Of a DNA stretch of 7,400 nucleotides, positions 1 through 6,130 are shown in pieces. The notes beneath the pieces are model-generated. The model was not told the origin of the DNA. It ran no database searches and saw only the letters and a list, made by a program, of their open reading frames with translations. Position numbers and translations under genes: made by a program. Position 1 is the first letter of the stretch. Every line of letters begins with the position of its first letter. Source of the stretch: JAVBUZ01 sp031554725 (GTDB lineage Bacteria > Bacillota > Clostridia > Lachnospirales > Lachnospiraceae); contig JAVBUZ010000026.1 of NCBI GenBank assembly GCA_031554725.1, forward strand, positions 1 to 7,400, read 5' to 3'.

Positions 1-1
1 A

Positions 2-1141
2 GCAAATAGTGCCAAGAGCCTATTTCTTTCTAATATGAGCCATGAGATTCGTACCCCTTTAAATGCCATTATCGGTATGGCACAAATTGCTCAAAGGACT
101 GCTTCTAGCAAGTTCCCAGAAATGGAACATTCTATAAATGAAATATTATCTGCCTCTAATCATTTACTTTCTTTATTAAATGATGTTCTTGACATGTCTA
201 AGATCGAATCAGGCAGCCTTGCTCTTACCTCAGAGCCTTTTGACCTTCTTTCCACTATGAAAGAGGTTAAAAATATTATTTATCAGCGCGCAGACGAAAG
301 TGGCGTACAGCTTTATACTGATTTCAGTAGTCTAGATAATACTGTTGTTTTAGGTGATAGCCTAAGATTAAGACAGGTTCTTATTAATTTATTAGGAAAT
401 GCCGTTAAATTTACCCCAGAAGAAGGTACTGTATTTTTTATTATCCGTTTAGATAAGGAAACTCTAGAAAGTCTTACCGTATCCTTTATTATCAAAGATA
501 CTGGACTTGGAATTGATATGAGTCAGATAGACTCTCTTTTCCAGCCATTCCAGCAAGGAACCTCACAGATTGAAGGACGTTTTAACGGTACAGGTCTAGG
601 ACTTCCCATTAGTCAAACCTTTGTAGAAAAAATGGGTGGAAAAATAAAGGTTCAAAGTAGTCCTGGCGAAGGCTCTACCTTCTCCTTTTCACTGACATTT
701 CCTAAATATGTGTCTAAGGAAGTTATTGCCGCCGAGGAACCCGCTTCATCTTATGATTTTACTGGCAAGCGTATCTTAGTAGTTGAAGATATAGCCATTA
801 ATCGTGAAATCTTAATTACTCTCTTAAGCGAAACAAACGCTGTATTTGAAGAGGCTTCCAATGGAAAAATTGCTTTAGAACTTTTCAGCGCTGCCCCCCC
901 TAGCTATTATGATTTCATTTTTATGGATATTCAAATGCCTGTTATGAATGGTCTTGAAGCCGCTAAAGCTATTCGTGCTCTTGACTGCAGTGATGCAAAA
1001 ACAGTTCCTATCTACGCCATGACTGCCAATGCCTATATCGAGGATGTTGAAGCTTCTTTAGCCGCCGGAATGAATGGTCACATTGCGAAGCCTATTGATA
1101 TTAAAAGCCTCCTCGCAATTCTAGGAAAGCATTTTTCATAA
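2..1141 (+). CDS. Hybrid sensor histidine kinase with receiver domain, C-terminal part (5' end outside window)
   Basis: The frame is open to the left edge, and the first visible codons read ANSAKSLFLSNMSHEIRTPLNAI, the usual lead-in to a HisKA domain. The ATG at 35 is therefore internal and not a start. About 379 residues are visible. The H-box His codon is at 41-43. The ATPase N-box (LRQVLINLLGNAVKFT) follows, then G1 (DTGLGID) and G2 (GTGLGLPIS). A REC domain comes next, with an acidic pair (VVED), phosphoacceptor Asp in FMDIQMPVMNG (about nt 926-928), a Thr in AMTAN and a Lys in AKPID. The family autophosphorylates on His and passes phosphate to the fused receiver. No HPt domain follows, so onward transfer would need a separate partner. 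The sensor region and any membrane segments lie upstream, so the signal is unknown. It ends 3 bases from the convergent MFS gene and has no evident link to that operon. Confidence 0.95.
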   Translation, partial: ANSAKSLFLSNMSHEIRTPLNAIIGMAQIAQRTASSKFPEMEHSINEILSASNHLLSLLNDVLDMSKIESGSLALTSEPFDLLSTMKEVKNIIYQRADESGVQLYTDFSSLDNTVVLGDSLRLRQVLINLLGNAVKFTPEEGTVFFIIRLDKETLESLTVSFIIKDTGLGIDMSQIDSLFQPFQQGTSQIEGRFNGTGLGLPISQTFVEKMGGKIKVQSSPGEGSTFSFSLTFPKYVSKEVIAAEEPASSYDFTGKRILVVEDIAINREILITLLSETNAVFEEASNGKIALELFSAAPPSYYDFIFMDIQMPVMNGLEAAKAIRALDCSDAKTVPIYAMTANAYIEDVEASLAAGMNGHIAKPIDIKSLLAILGKHFS

Positions 1142-1151
1142 ATTTTATGAA
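1135..1151. terminator. AT-rich hairpin spanning both convergent stop codons
   Basis: TTCATAA (1135-1141) and TTATGAA (1145-1151) form a perfect 7-bp inverted repeat with a 3-base loop. One stop codon lies in each arm: TAA of the kinase and, on the other strand, TAA of the MFS gene. It could act as a weak bidirectional terminator because it is the only structure between two convergent genes. The stem is almost all A/T and no strong T-run follows on either strand, so intrinsic termination is doubtful. Confidence 0.35.
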
Positions 1152-2368
1152 GATTTCAATTTGTTTCCAGAAGAAAAAAATAAGAAAATCAGGCCAACCA
1201 CTACAATCATACAAATTCCCGATACCAAAAACCAAGTATTGACCCCAAATTTTTCTGCACAAGGTCCTGCTATAATAAGTCCAATTGGCATAGCTAATGA
1301 CATCACCGTTCCTAATAGTGAAAATGCCCTTCCTTGCATATCTGGGGCTATGGTTTCTTGCATATATGCCATAATCGGGATTCCGTAAATATTACCGCAA
1401 GCACCCATTATCATGCAAACACCCGCAAATATCCAAAAGAACACCATACCACTTGGTAATATTCCAGCAACTAAGGTTATTGCAGCTAGTCCTGCTAATC
1501 CAATCCATGCCACATGTATTTTATCTCTTTTTTGACTAATAACACCGATTAGAAGCGCTGATATCATCATCCCCAAGGCATAGATAAATTCCACTAGTCC
1601 TCCGTGAAATGCACTCACCCCGAAATAAGCACTACTCATTAATGGATATAAAGAAGATAGGGGCATAAAAAAAATCATACAAAGGCCGGCTGCCGCTAAT
1701 AGACTTAACAGTTTTGAGTCTTTGCGATATACTTCGATACCCTCTTTAAATTCCGCTACAAAGTCAGGATACTCTGCACCTGTCTTACCTACTTCTGGTA
1801 TCTTGGTTATTGCCACTGTTATGCTCGCTACCACAGCTCCTACTAAATCAGTAATTAAAATCACTTCCATCGGAAGTGCCCCAAACATCATAGCACCAAT
1901 AACAGGACCTAACATAAAGGCTCCTGATTGCATAAACTGGCTCCATCCGTTTGCTTTCATTAACTCTTCCTTGGGTACTAACATGGGGACAATTGCTTGA
2001 ATTGCTGGTTGATGAAATACGCCTCCCACAGCACGTACCCCAAGCACCAAACAAACTGTCCAAACCGGTGGGGCCGCTACAAGAAAGAAAATTGCAAAAA
2101 GTGCGGCAATCATTCCAATAAATAAGTCTGCCCCAATCACCACATATTTCCTTTTCATACGATCAATCCAAACACCTGCAAAGGGGCCTAAAAATATCTG
2201 CGGAAGGTATGCAACTAAACCAGCCACCGATAGCATCATAGCGGATGAGGTTTCTTTTGCCATCCACCAAATTAAGGCAAATTGAACTGCTGAGCTTCCT
2301 ATTAGCGACACCGTTTGTCCAACTGCTACGGTCAGAAATCCCGCCTGCCATTTTTTGTTTTCGTTCAT
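1145..2368 (-). CDS. MFS drug efflux transporter, Mef(A)-like
   Basis: This 407-residue membrane protein has the repeated hydrophobic segments of a 12-helix major facilitator. Motif A is visible between helices 2 and 3 (GPFAGVWIDRMKRK, about residues 61-74, with Asp69 and Arg70). From memory it resembles streptococcal macrolide exporter Mef(A) along its length: GQTVSLI near residue 17, the LGP..GV..DR region, IGADL at 78, ITVAI..IP near 183, and RAFSLLGTVMSLAMPIGLI near 347. Mef proteins are about 405 residues. The family exports drugs in exchange for protons, but the substrate cannot be read from sequence. I chose the start at 2368 (MNENKKWQ) over the in-frame ATG at 2398. It has a GAGG site 6 bases upstream that overlaps the stop codon of the glycosylase gene, and it gives the usual length. 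It is the last gene of the six-gene block. Confidence 0.9.
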   Translation of the reverse strand: MNENKKWQAGFLTVAVGQTVSLIGSSAVQFALIWWMAKETSSAMMLSVAGLVAYLPQIFLGPFAGVWIDRMKRKYVVIGADLFIGMIAALFAIFFLVAAPPVWTVCLVLGVRAVGGVFHQPAIQAIVPMLVPKEELMKANGWSQFMQSGAFMLGPVIGAMMFGALPMEVILITDLVGAVVASITVAITKIPEVGKTGAEYPDFVAEFKEGIEVYRKDSKLLSLLAAAGLCMIFFMPLSSLYPLMSSAYFGVSAFHGGLVEFIYALGMMISALLIGVISQKRDKIHVAWIGLAGLAAITLVAGILPSGMVFFWIFAGVCMIMGACGNIYGIPIMAYMQETIAPDMQGRAFSLLGTVMSLAMPIGLIIAGPCAEKFGVNTWFLVSGICMIVVVGLIFLFFSSGNKLKSS

Positions 2369-2376
2369 TATAATCC

Positions 2377-3207
2377 TCACATTTCTAATTTTTGACACTT
2401 CTCGCAGACATAGACATTGCCACCCATATATGCCATACGCTTAATCCAACCGCCACAAACTGGGCAAAAGCCCTCTTCATTTTTCTTACTCATAACAGTT
2501 AGATAGCCACCTGGTTTACCAAACAAATCCTTTTCCGTATCGCGGCCACCTAAATCAGCCATTTGCTTTAGCGTCTGCTTTATTGTTTGATACATAACCT
2601 CAATCTCCTCTTTTGATAGGCTATTCATTTTTCGTTTAGGGTGAATTTCCGCCTTCCACAAAATATCTTGCAAAACGCCATTTCCGAGGCCCGGAATGCG
2701 CTGCTGGGTGGCAAGAAATGCCTTAGCAGAAAGTTTAAGTGCCTCCTCTGTAAGTAAAGACATAAAATATGCTTTATCAAAGCTTTCCGTAAGCGGTGAT
2801 GGCTTCTCTTTTGCTACGTTATAATAGAAGTCCTGATTGGCACCTTCTGGGAACACCCACAGACCACCATACATCTGCACCGTACAGACAATAGCATCAC
2901 CATCTGAAAATTCCACCAAAAGCTGGTGTTTTTCTGGTTTCTTTACACCCGCTGGCATGTAGCGAATATTAACCCCATCTCCAAAGGATAGAATCATATC
3001 CTCTGCATGAATTTCTGGTCGCCCACCATAAGCTGTAGCTCCCGTTATTGTCTTTCCCTCAAGCAAAGCATCATACTCCTTGGGGTCACCATAAAACCAA
3101 GCAAATCCATGATGGGATTTATCTGCTGTGGTTCGAAAAATAGTTTTTCCTTTTAAAGTTTCGTCTAGTTGCTTTGCCATATGATACGCTTCTGGTAATT
3201 CTAGCAT
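2377..3207 (-). CDS. Divergent Fpg/Nei-family DNA glycosylase (endonuclease VIII-like)
   Basis: This 276-residue protein has full Fpg/Nei architecture. The N-terminal catalytic segment is MLELPEAY. A beta-sandwich region holds KHQLLVEFSDG (about 93-103), whose Lys93 aligns with the family's catalytic lysine after an apparent insertion. The helix-two-turn-helix region is at about 168-193 (QQRIPGLGNGVLQDILWKAEIHP), with the conserved Asn in GLGNG. A C-terminal zinc finger has Cys248, Cys251, Cys268 and Cys271. The family excises oxidised bases and cuts the abasic strand. Two key positions differ: residue 2 is Leu instead of the Pro nucleophile, and the finger Arg before the third Cys is replaced in MGGNVYVC. 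Glu3 is kept. I recall similar LEU/ILE2 proteins annotated as endonuclease VIII in Firmicutes, so this looks like a subfamily rather than decay. The start is fixed by the motif. The ribosome site before it (GGGGG-like) is poorer than its neighbours'. Confidence 0.88.
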   Translation of the reverse strand: MLELPEAYHMAKQLDETLKGKTIFRTTADKSHHGFAWFYGDPKEYDALLEGKTITGATAYGGRPEIHAEDMILSFGDGVNIRYMPAGVKKPEKHQLLVEFSDGDAIVCTVQMYGGLWVFPEGANQDFYYNVAKEKPSPLTESFDKAYFMSLLTEEALKLSAKAFLATQQRIPGLGNGVLQDILWKAEIHPKRKMNSLSKEEIEVMYQTIKQTLKQMADLGGRDTEKDLFGKPGGYLTVMSKKNEEGFCPVCGGWIKRMAYMGGNVYVCEKCQKLEM

Positions 3208-3235
3208 AGGTTTGCCCCCACTTTCATAATTGTCT

Positions 3236-3916
3236 TTAACCGGTTATAAATTTCTTTATTTTCTTTTTATTTGCATTAGGATTTAGAAAAAGTACCTGCT
3301 CTTCTATCTTGTTGTAAGCCTCTTCATACGTCAGTCTCTTAGCCGCTTGCATCACATCTTTTTCAAAGAAATCCTCTGTTAGGCAAAATACGGTAGACGA
3401 CCAGCCATATTCTTCACCTTTTTTTGATTTCTTTCTAGAGCGACCACACATGGTTATATAGAATTTCATTTGAAGCTCTGTTATTGCTGCATCAAATCTC
3501 GTTTTTTCATCACTTCCAAAGCCACCATACTGCTTGATAAGATGAAGTGGCAGCTCTTTATATTCATCTATTACATCATATATTTTTTTGGCCTGATTCG
3601 AAATATTCCCTTCTTCATATGCTTCATAAAACTGAGCCTTTCCACGTCTTACGGCGTAAAAATAAGGATACCATTCTTTGGTTATAAACCCGCTCTTTTT
3701 AAAGAAAAACTTTCCATAAGCAATATCCTGATGTTCATTTAAAACTCGCATGCGCCATTCCCAAGGGTCTGTTTCAATGTCTTCTGTATGCCAGCGGATT
3801 TCCTGTCCATAAAATGCTCCAAGGGAAAATATCCCCTCGTCGTTTTCTCCTCCTATACTAAAGCCCGCCTCATGCAAATCAGATACGAAGTCCGTAAAAT
3901 TTTGTATTGTCTTCAT
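3236..3916 (-). CDS. AlkZ-related winged-helix protein (putative DNA glycosylase-like)
   Basis: This is a 226-residue soluble protein with no signal peptide or membrane segment. It resembles, from memory, a Firmicutes family of about 220 residues labelled AlkZ-related. Hallmarks are WHTEDIETDPWEWR (42-55), FITKEWYPYFYAVRRG (77-92) and a central HTH-like stretch, LPLHLIKQYGGFGSDEKTRFDAAITELQMKFYITMCG (122-158). YGWSSTVFCLTEDFF (170-184) follows. AlkZ/YcaQ proteins (HTH_42 superfamily) are glycosylases that unhook alkylated bases and crosslinks. This shorter protein covers only part of that fold, and I cannot point to a catalytic QxQ-type motif with confidence, so enzymatic activity is unproven. 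It starts 18 bases after the GyrI-like gene. Its AGGAGG is only 3 bases from the ATG, an unusually tight spacing. It is followed 28 bases later by the second glycosylase-like gene. Confidence 0.65.
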   Translation of the reverse strand: MKTIQNFTDFVSDLHEAGFSIGGENDEGIFSLGAFYGQEIRWHTEDIETDPWEWRMRVLNEHQDIAYGKFFFKKSGFITKEWYPYFYAVRRGKAQFYEAYEEGNISNQAKKIYDVIDEYKELPLHLIKQYGGFGSDEKTRFDAAITELQMKFYITMCGRSRKKSKKGEEYGWSSTVFCLTEDFFEKDVMQAAKRLTYEEAYNKIEEQVLFLNPNANKKKIKKFITG

Positions 3917-3934
3917 ATTCCTCCTGCGTATGTC

Positions 3935-4576
3935 CTATTTTATTTTGATGGGATGTCTTATAACTGTTTTTAACTTTTCAGGAGCTGTACGTCTAGGATC
4001 ACCAAGATAGATTTCATGGTGCCATCTATCCTCACAGATATCGTGTGCATAGCCCTGATCTTCTACAAAAGCATTTAATCGCTGGATTGTGGCTGTTTCC
4101 TCATCGTAAGGACCAAAATGCATAATTTGTGCACACAAGCCTTCTTCCCAAACTTCAAAATATGCTGGAGATAAATCAAGCTCTGGTTTCTTTTTGGCTA
4201 GCTCTCCCTTTGCCCACTCAAAGACTTCTTTCGTAACAAATTCTGGCTGTCTTATCATAGATACCCAAGTAAACTTACTCTTATCAAGTATATGAAGACC
4301 ATCAAAGGCCTCACCTTCTATCCACCACAGACCTTCTAGTGGTGGCACTACATATTCAAAATAACCCTCTAGCTTATGGGTGCTCATTTTGCTCATTTTG
4401 ATGCTATAGGAAAGACCATAAAGCATTTCTAAGGCATTCTTGTATTCCTCACAGGTATTTGGGTCCCCCTTCCCTTTTACCATAATAAATTTCATGGTTG
4501 GGACATTGATAACAACAGGCTTATTTCCTGGCATGTATAGCTCTTTATATTCTTTTTTATAGTCAAATGCCGCCAT
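3935..4576 (-). CDS. GyrI-like small-molecule-binding domain protein
   Basis: This 213-residue cytoplasmic protein has no DNA-binding domain and is built from a GyrI-like (SHS2 duplication) fold. Visible marks are VPTMKFIMVKGKGDPN (25-40), EGYFEYVVPPLEGLWWIEG (70-88), AQIMHFGPYDEE (149-160) and the C-terminal signature HHEIYLGDPRRTAPEKLKTVIRHPI (186-210), including Glu188. The length fits the stand-alone group (COG4832-like). GyrI-like proteins bind hydrophobic drugs. Some stand-alone members hydrolyse cyclopropanoid DNA alkylators of the yatakemycin/CC-1065 type, which is the link to the two glycosylase-like genes downstream. Whether this one hydrolyses or only binds its ligand is not visible. 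The start at 4576 has an AGGAGG 10 bases upstream, lying inside the last codons of the GNAT gene, so translation of the pair may be coupled. Confidence 0.85.
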   Translation of the reverse strand: MAAFDYKKEYKELYMPGNKPVVINVPTMKFIMVKGKGDPNTCEEYKNALEMLYGLSYSIKMSKMSTHKLEGYFEYVVPPLEGLWWIEGEAFDGLHILDKSKFTWVSMIRQPEFVTKEVFEWAKGELAKKKPELDLSPAYFEVWEEGLCAQIMHFGPYDEETATIQRLNAFVEDQGYAHDICEDRWHHEIYLGDPRRTAPEKLKTVIRHPIKIK

Positions 4577-4580
4577 ATAA

Positions 4581-5150
4581 TTAATCCCTCCTTCTCACAA
4601 AATAATCTCCAAATTCTTCGCCCTTATGTCCTTTTAGCGTCACCCCAAGTTCTGTAAAGCCAGCACGTTTTAACGCTTCTCTACGCTCCCCTGCAATCAA
4701 AGGTGCCTTTGTCATAATTGTCTCACACTCAAAATCTTCATAGGCATTTTGCAGAATCAATTTAATAAGCTTGTACAGAATCTCTTCCTTTTCATAGTCG
4801 CTTCGAATATCCATGCGTAGAAGTCCTGTATGATTAGAACTATCCTCTGACTCCCGATGAAAATTCTCGATGGTTCCGATAGCCTCTCCTGTCGCCTTGT
4901 ACACAATTGTCCATCTAACAAAAGCCTTCACATCATAGGAAAACAAATAAAACTTAATCTCATTTTGCATCTGCTCTAGGGTGTCAAAATAGCAAGGGTT
5001 CGGGAAGTTATCAACATTGAATATCTTCTGCGCCTGCCTGTCGCTATAAACCTTTAATAAGCTTTCCGCATCTTCATTCTTTACGGGTCTTAATAGAAAA
5101 TCCTCATTTTCATAGCTACGCCAATCCTCATAAATACTTTTTAATTGCAT
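4581..5150 (-). CDS. GNAT-fold acetyltransferase with atypical acetyl-CoA loop
   Basis: From the chosen start the protein has 189 residues and a RimJ/RimL-like (Acetyltransf_3) layout. It begins with FLLRPVKNEDAESLLKVYSD (18-37), followed by the beta strand VYKATGEAIGTIENF (83-97). The strand-loop-helix LLRMDIRSDYEKEEILYKLIKLILQNAYEDFE (110-141) comes next, and ERREALKRAGFTELGVTLKG (155-174) is the usual motif B end. The family moves acetyl from acetyl-CoA to amines of drugs, ribosomal proteins or metabolites. The pyrophosphate loop normally reads R/Q-x-x-G-x-G/A, but here it is YEKEEI with no glycine. Cofactor binding may thus be altered or lost. The start at 5150 is preferred because GGAGG sits 8 bases upstream. 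The in-frame ATGs at 5165 and 5192 lack such a site, and the first overlaps the GGAGG itself. It follows the AadA-like gene by 16 bases. Confidence 0.8.
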   Translation of the reverse strand: MQLKSIYEDWRSYENEDFLLRPVKNEDAESLLKVYSDRQAQKIFNVDNFPNPCYFDTLEQMQNEIKFYLFSYDVKAFVRWTIVYKATGEAIGTIENFHRESEDSSNHTGLLRMDIRSDYEKEEILYKLIKLILQNAYEDFECETIMTKAPLIAGERREALKRAGFTELGVTLKGHKGEEFGDYFVRRRD

Positions 5151-5158
5151 TTTTGTAT

Positions 5159-5163
5159 CCTCC
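5159..5163 (-). promoter_or_regulatory. Ribosome binding site that decides the GNAT start
   Basis: The minus strand reads GGAGG here, 8 bases before the ATG at 5150. The upstream in-frame ATG at 5165 overlaps it (ATGGAGG). Longer gene models that begin at 5165 or 5192 are therefore unlikely. Confidence 0.8.
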
Positions 5164-5166
5164 ATT

Positions 5167-5943
5167 CTAATGTTTTGTAAAATATCGTTCAATTATATCA
5201 TCAATAAAGCTCTTAGTAAGTGTGTATGATTCCAAGGGTTGTCCACTTAGTGATTGACGCTCTTGTCGCCATATAATTGCATTTTCAATAAGTTCACTAT
5301 ACTCTGGCAAGAAACTCATTGCCCATTTTGCTGCTGCAAGTTTTGACGTCTGCTCTCCTGTTTCCATTGTATAGAGCGCACGGCACATTGTAAGGATTGC
5401 ATAAGCTTGACTTGCCTTACAATTTTCGCTTCCTTTAACCTGATCCTTGAAACCACGTGCATAGTTACATATTGTTTGAACAAACTCGCTTTTATCTATA
5501 TTGGGTATGACTTTTGCCTTATCAACCCCATAAAGGGTTATGCCATATTCTTGTACTAGATACCATGCATCTAACCATTCAATTCCCGCATCAATAATGT
5601 GTAAGGGTTCGCCAGGTGAAATATTCCCCATTTTCGAGGTCTTTTTACGAAAGTTTTGTAATCCTTCAAGTGAATTGTATTGTACTTCAATACGTTCTCT
5701 CCACTTTGGAAATTTATTAATAATTTCATCGTATAAAATATGAAGCCTTTCAATTTCGTTTGAGTTAATCTCAGTTGTAAGTACGCACAATGTGTCAATA
5801 TCACTGACGAACATATCGAAATCGCCCCAAACTAGCGAGCCATACAAATAAAATCCTTTCAACTTTTTATCAAAAATTTGAAGATGTCCATTATGTAAAA
5901 GTTCAAGTATTTGGTTTACTTCTTCGTATTGTGTCCATCCCAT
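5167..5943 (-). CDS. AadA-like nucleotidyltransferase (aminoglycoside adenylyltransferase family)
   Basis: This 258-residue protein has two parts. The N-terminal nucleotidyltransferase domain carries LYGSLVWGDFDMFVSDIDTLCVL, giving the GS (35-36) and DxD (Asp48, Asp50) metal-binding signature. It also has RIEVQY with Glu86, which aligns with the base Glu87 of Salmonella AadA as I recall it. The C-terminal helical domain matches the AadA_C (DUF4111) pattern: LVQEYGITLYGVDKAKVIP (129-147), then MCRALYTMETGEQTSKLAAAKWAMSFLP (186-213). AadA enzymes adenylylate streptomycin or spectinomycin hydroxyls and so protect the ribosome. In the segment where AadA reads KDVAADW this protein has SKLAAAKW, so a streptomycin-contact acidic residue may be absent and the substrate is uncertain. 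It is the first gene of the block. An AAGGAGG lies 7 bases before the ATG, and a shared regulatory element lies 55 bases upstream. Confidence 0.82.
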   Translation of the reverse strand: MGWTQYEEVNQILELLHNGHLQIFDKKLKGFYLYGSLVWGDFDMFVSDIDTLCVLTTEINSNEIERLHILYDEIINKFPKWRERIEVQYNSLEGLQNFRKKTSKMGNISPGEPLHIIDAGIEWLDAWYLVQEYGITLYGVDKAKVIPNIDKSEFVQTICNYARGFKDQVKGSENCKASQAYAILTMCRALYTMETGEQTSKLAAAKWAMSFLPEYSELIENAIIWRQERQSLSGQPLESYTLTKSFIDDIIERYFTKH

Positions 5944-5997
5944 TGCAAAACCTCCTTGTAATCATCACCAGCAATTTTATTCTACTACATTAATCAA

Positions 5998-6020
5998 GAC
6001 ATCTATATGTCATGTTATAA
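5998..6020. promoter_or_regulatory. Candidate operator upstream of the six-gene block, copy 1
   Basis: The core is GACAT-CTAT-ATGTC (5998-6011), a perfect 5-bp inverted repeat with a 4-base spacer, followed by ATGTTATAA. The whole 23-base stretch matches 7339-7361 at 19 of 23 positions in the same orientation. The minus-strand reading contains ATGACA, which is 5 of 6 to a -35 box, but I find no convincing -10 at the right distance. It sits 55 bases before the ATG at 5943, where a repressor or activator site would be expected. Binding by the WYL protein is an inference. Confidence 0.5.
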
Positions 6021-6071
6021 CTTTTTTATCTCAAAATCTCCCTTTTTCTACTCGGGGTGTATATTGTCTTT

Positions 6072-6086
6072 GCATATGATATATGC
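6072..6086. repeat. Small perfect inverted repeat upstream of the 75-residue ORF
   Basis: GCATAT (6072-6077) and ATATGC (6081-6086) flank a GAT spacer, 44 bases before the start at 6131. Weak promoter-like hexamers surround it (TTGTCT at 6064, TATACT at 6090, 20 bases apart, so too far for a good sigma-70 promoter). It could be an operator for the small gene, but such short A/T-rich palindromes also arise by chance. Confidence 0.25.
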
Positions 6087-6130
6087 TACTATACTGCTAT
6101 CACATACTTCTGAAAGGTATAGGTATATAT

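Noticed and set aside
35..37. ATG as start of the histidine kinase gene
   Set aside because: The frame is open upstream and encodes the normal lead-in to the H-box, so this Met is internal.
893..900. Run of seven C as a possible phase-variation tract
   Set aside because: The run is short and the frame is intact across the receiver domain; nothing else suggests slippage. The C6 run near 6945 is similar.
1722..2000. Open frame of 92 codons on the plus strand
   Set aside because: Antisense to the MFS gene. Its Ile/Thr/Pro-rich composition is what the reverse of membrane helices gives.
1145..2368. Calling the transporter mef(A) and a transferred resistance gene
   Set aside because: It is similar in layout and motifs but clearly not identical. 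No msr(D) partner or mobile-element sequence is present, and base composition matches the neighbours.
3201..3227. Eight-codon minus-strand mini-ORF overlapping the glycosylase start
   Set aside because: It could couple translation, but such short frames are frequent by chance and it has no good ribosome site.
3470..3742. Open frame of 90 codons on the plus strand
   Set aside because: It lies fully antisense to the AlkZ-related gene, has no ribosome site I can see and low-complexity hydrophobic content, so it is a shadow frame.
5944..6130. Riboswitch or attenuator in the 187-base gap
   Set aside because: Apart from the candidate operator and one short palindrome I find no GC-rich stems, T-box or terminator-like structure.
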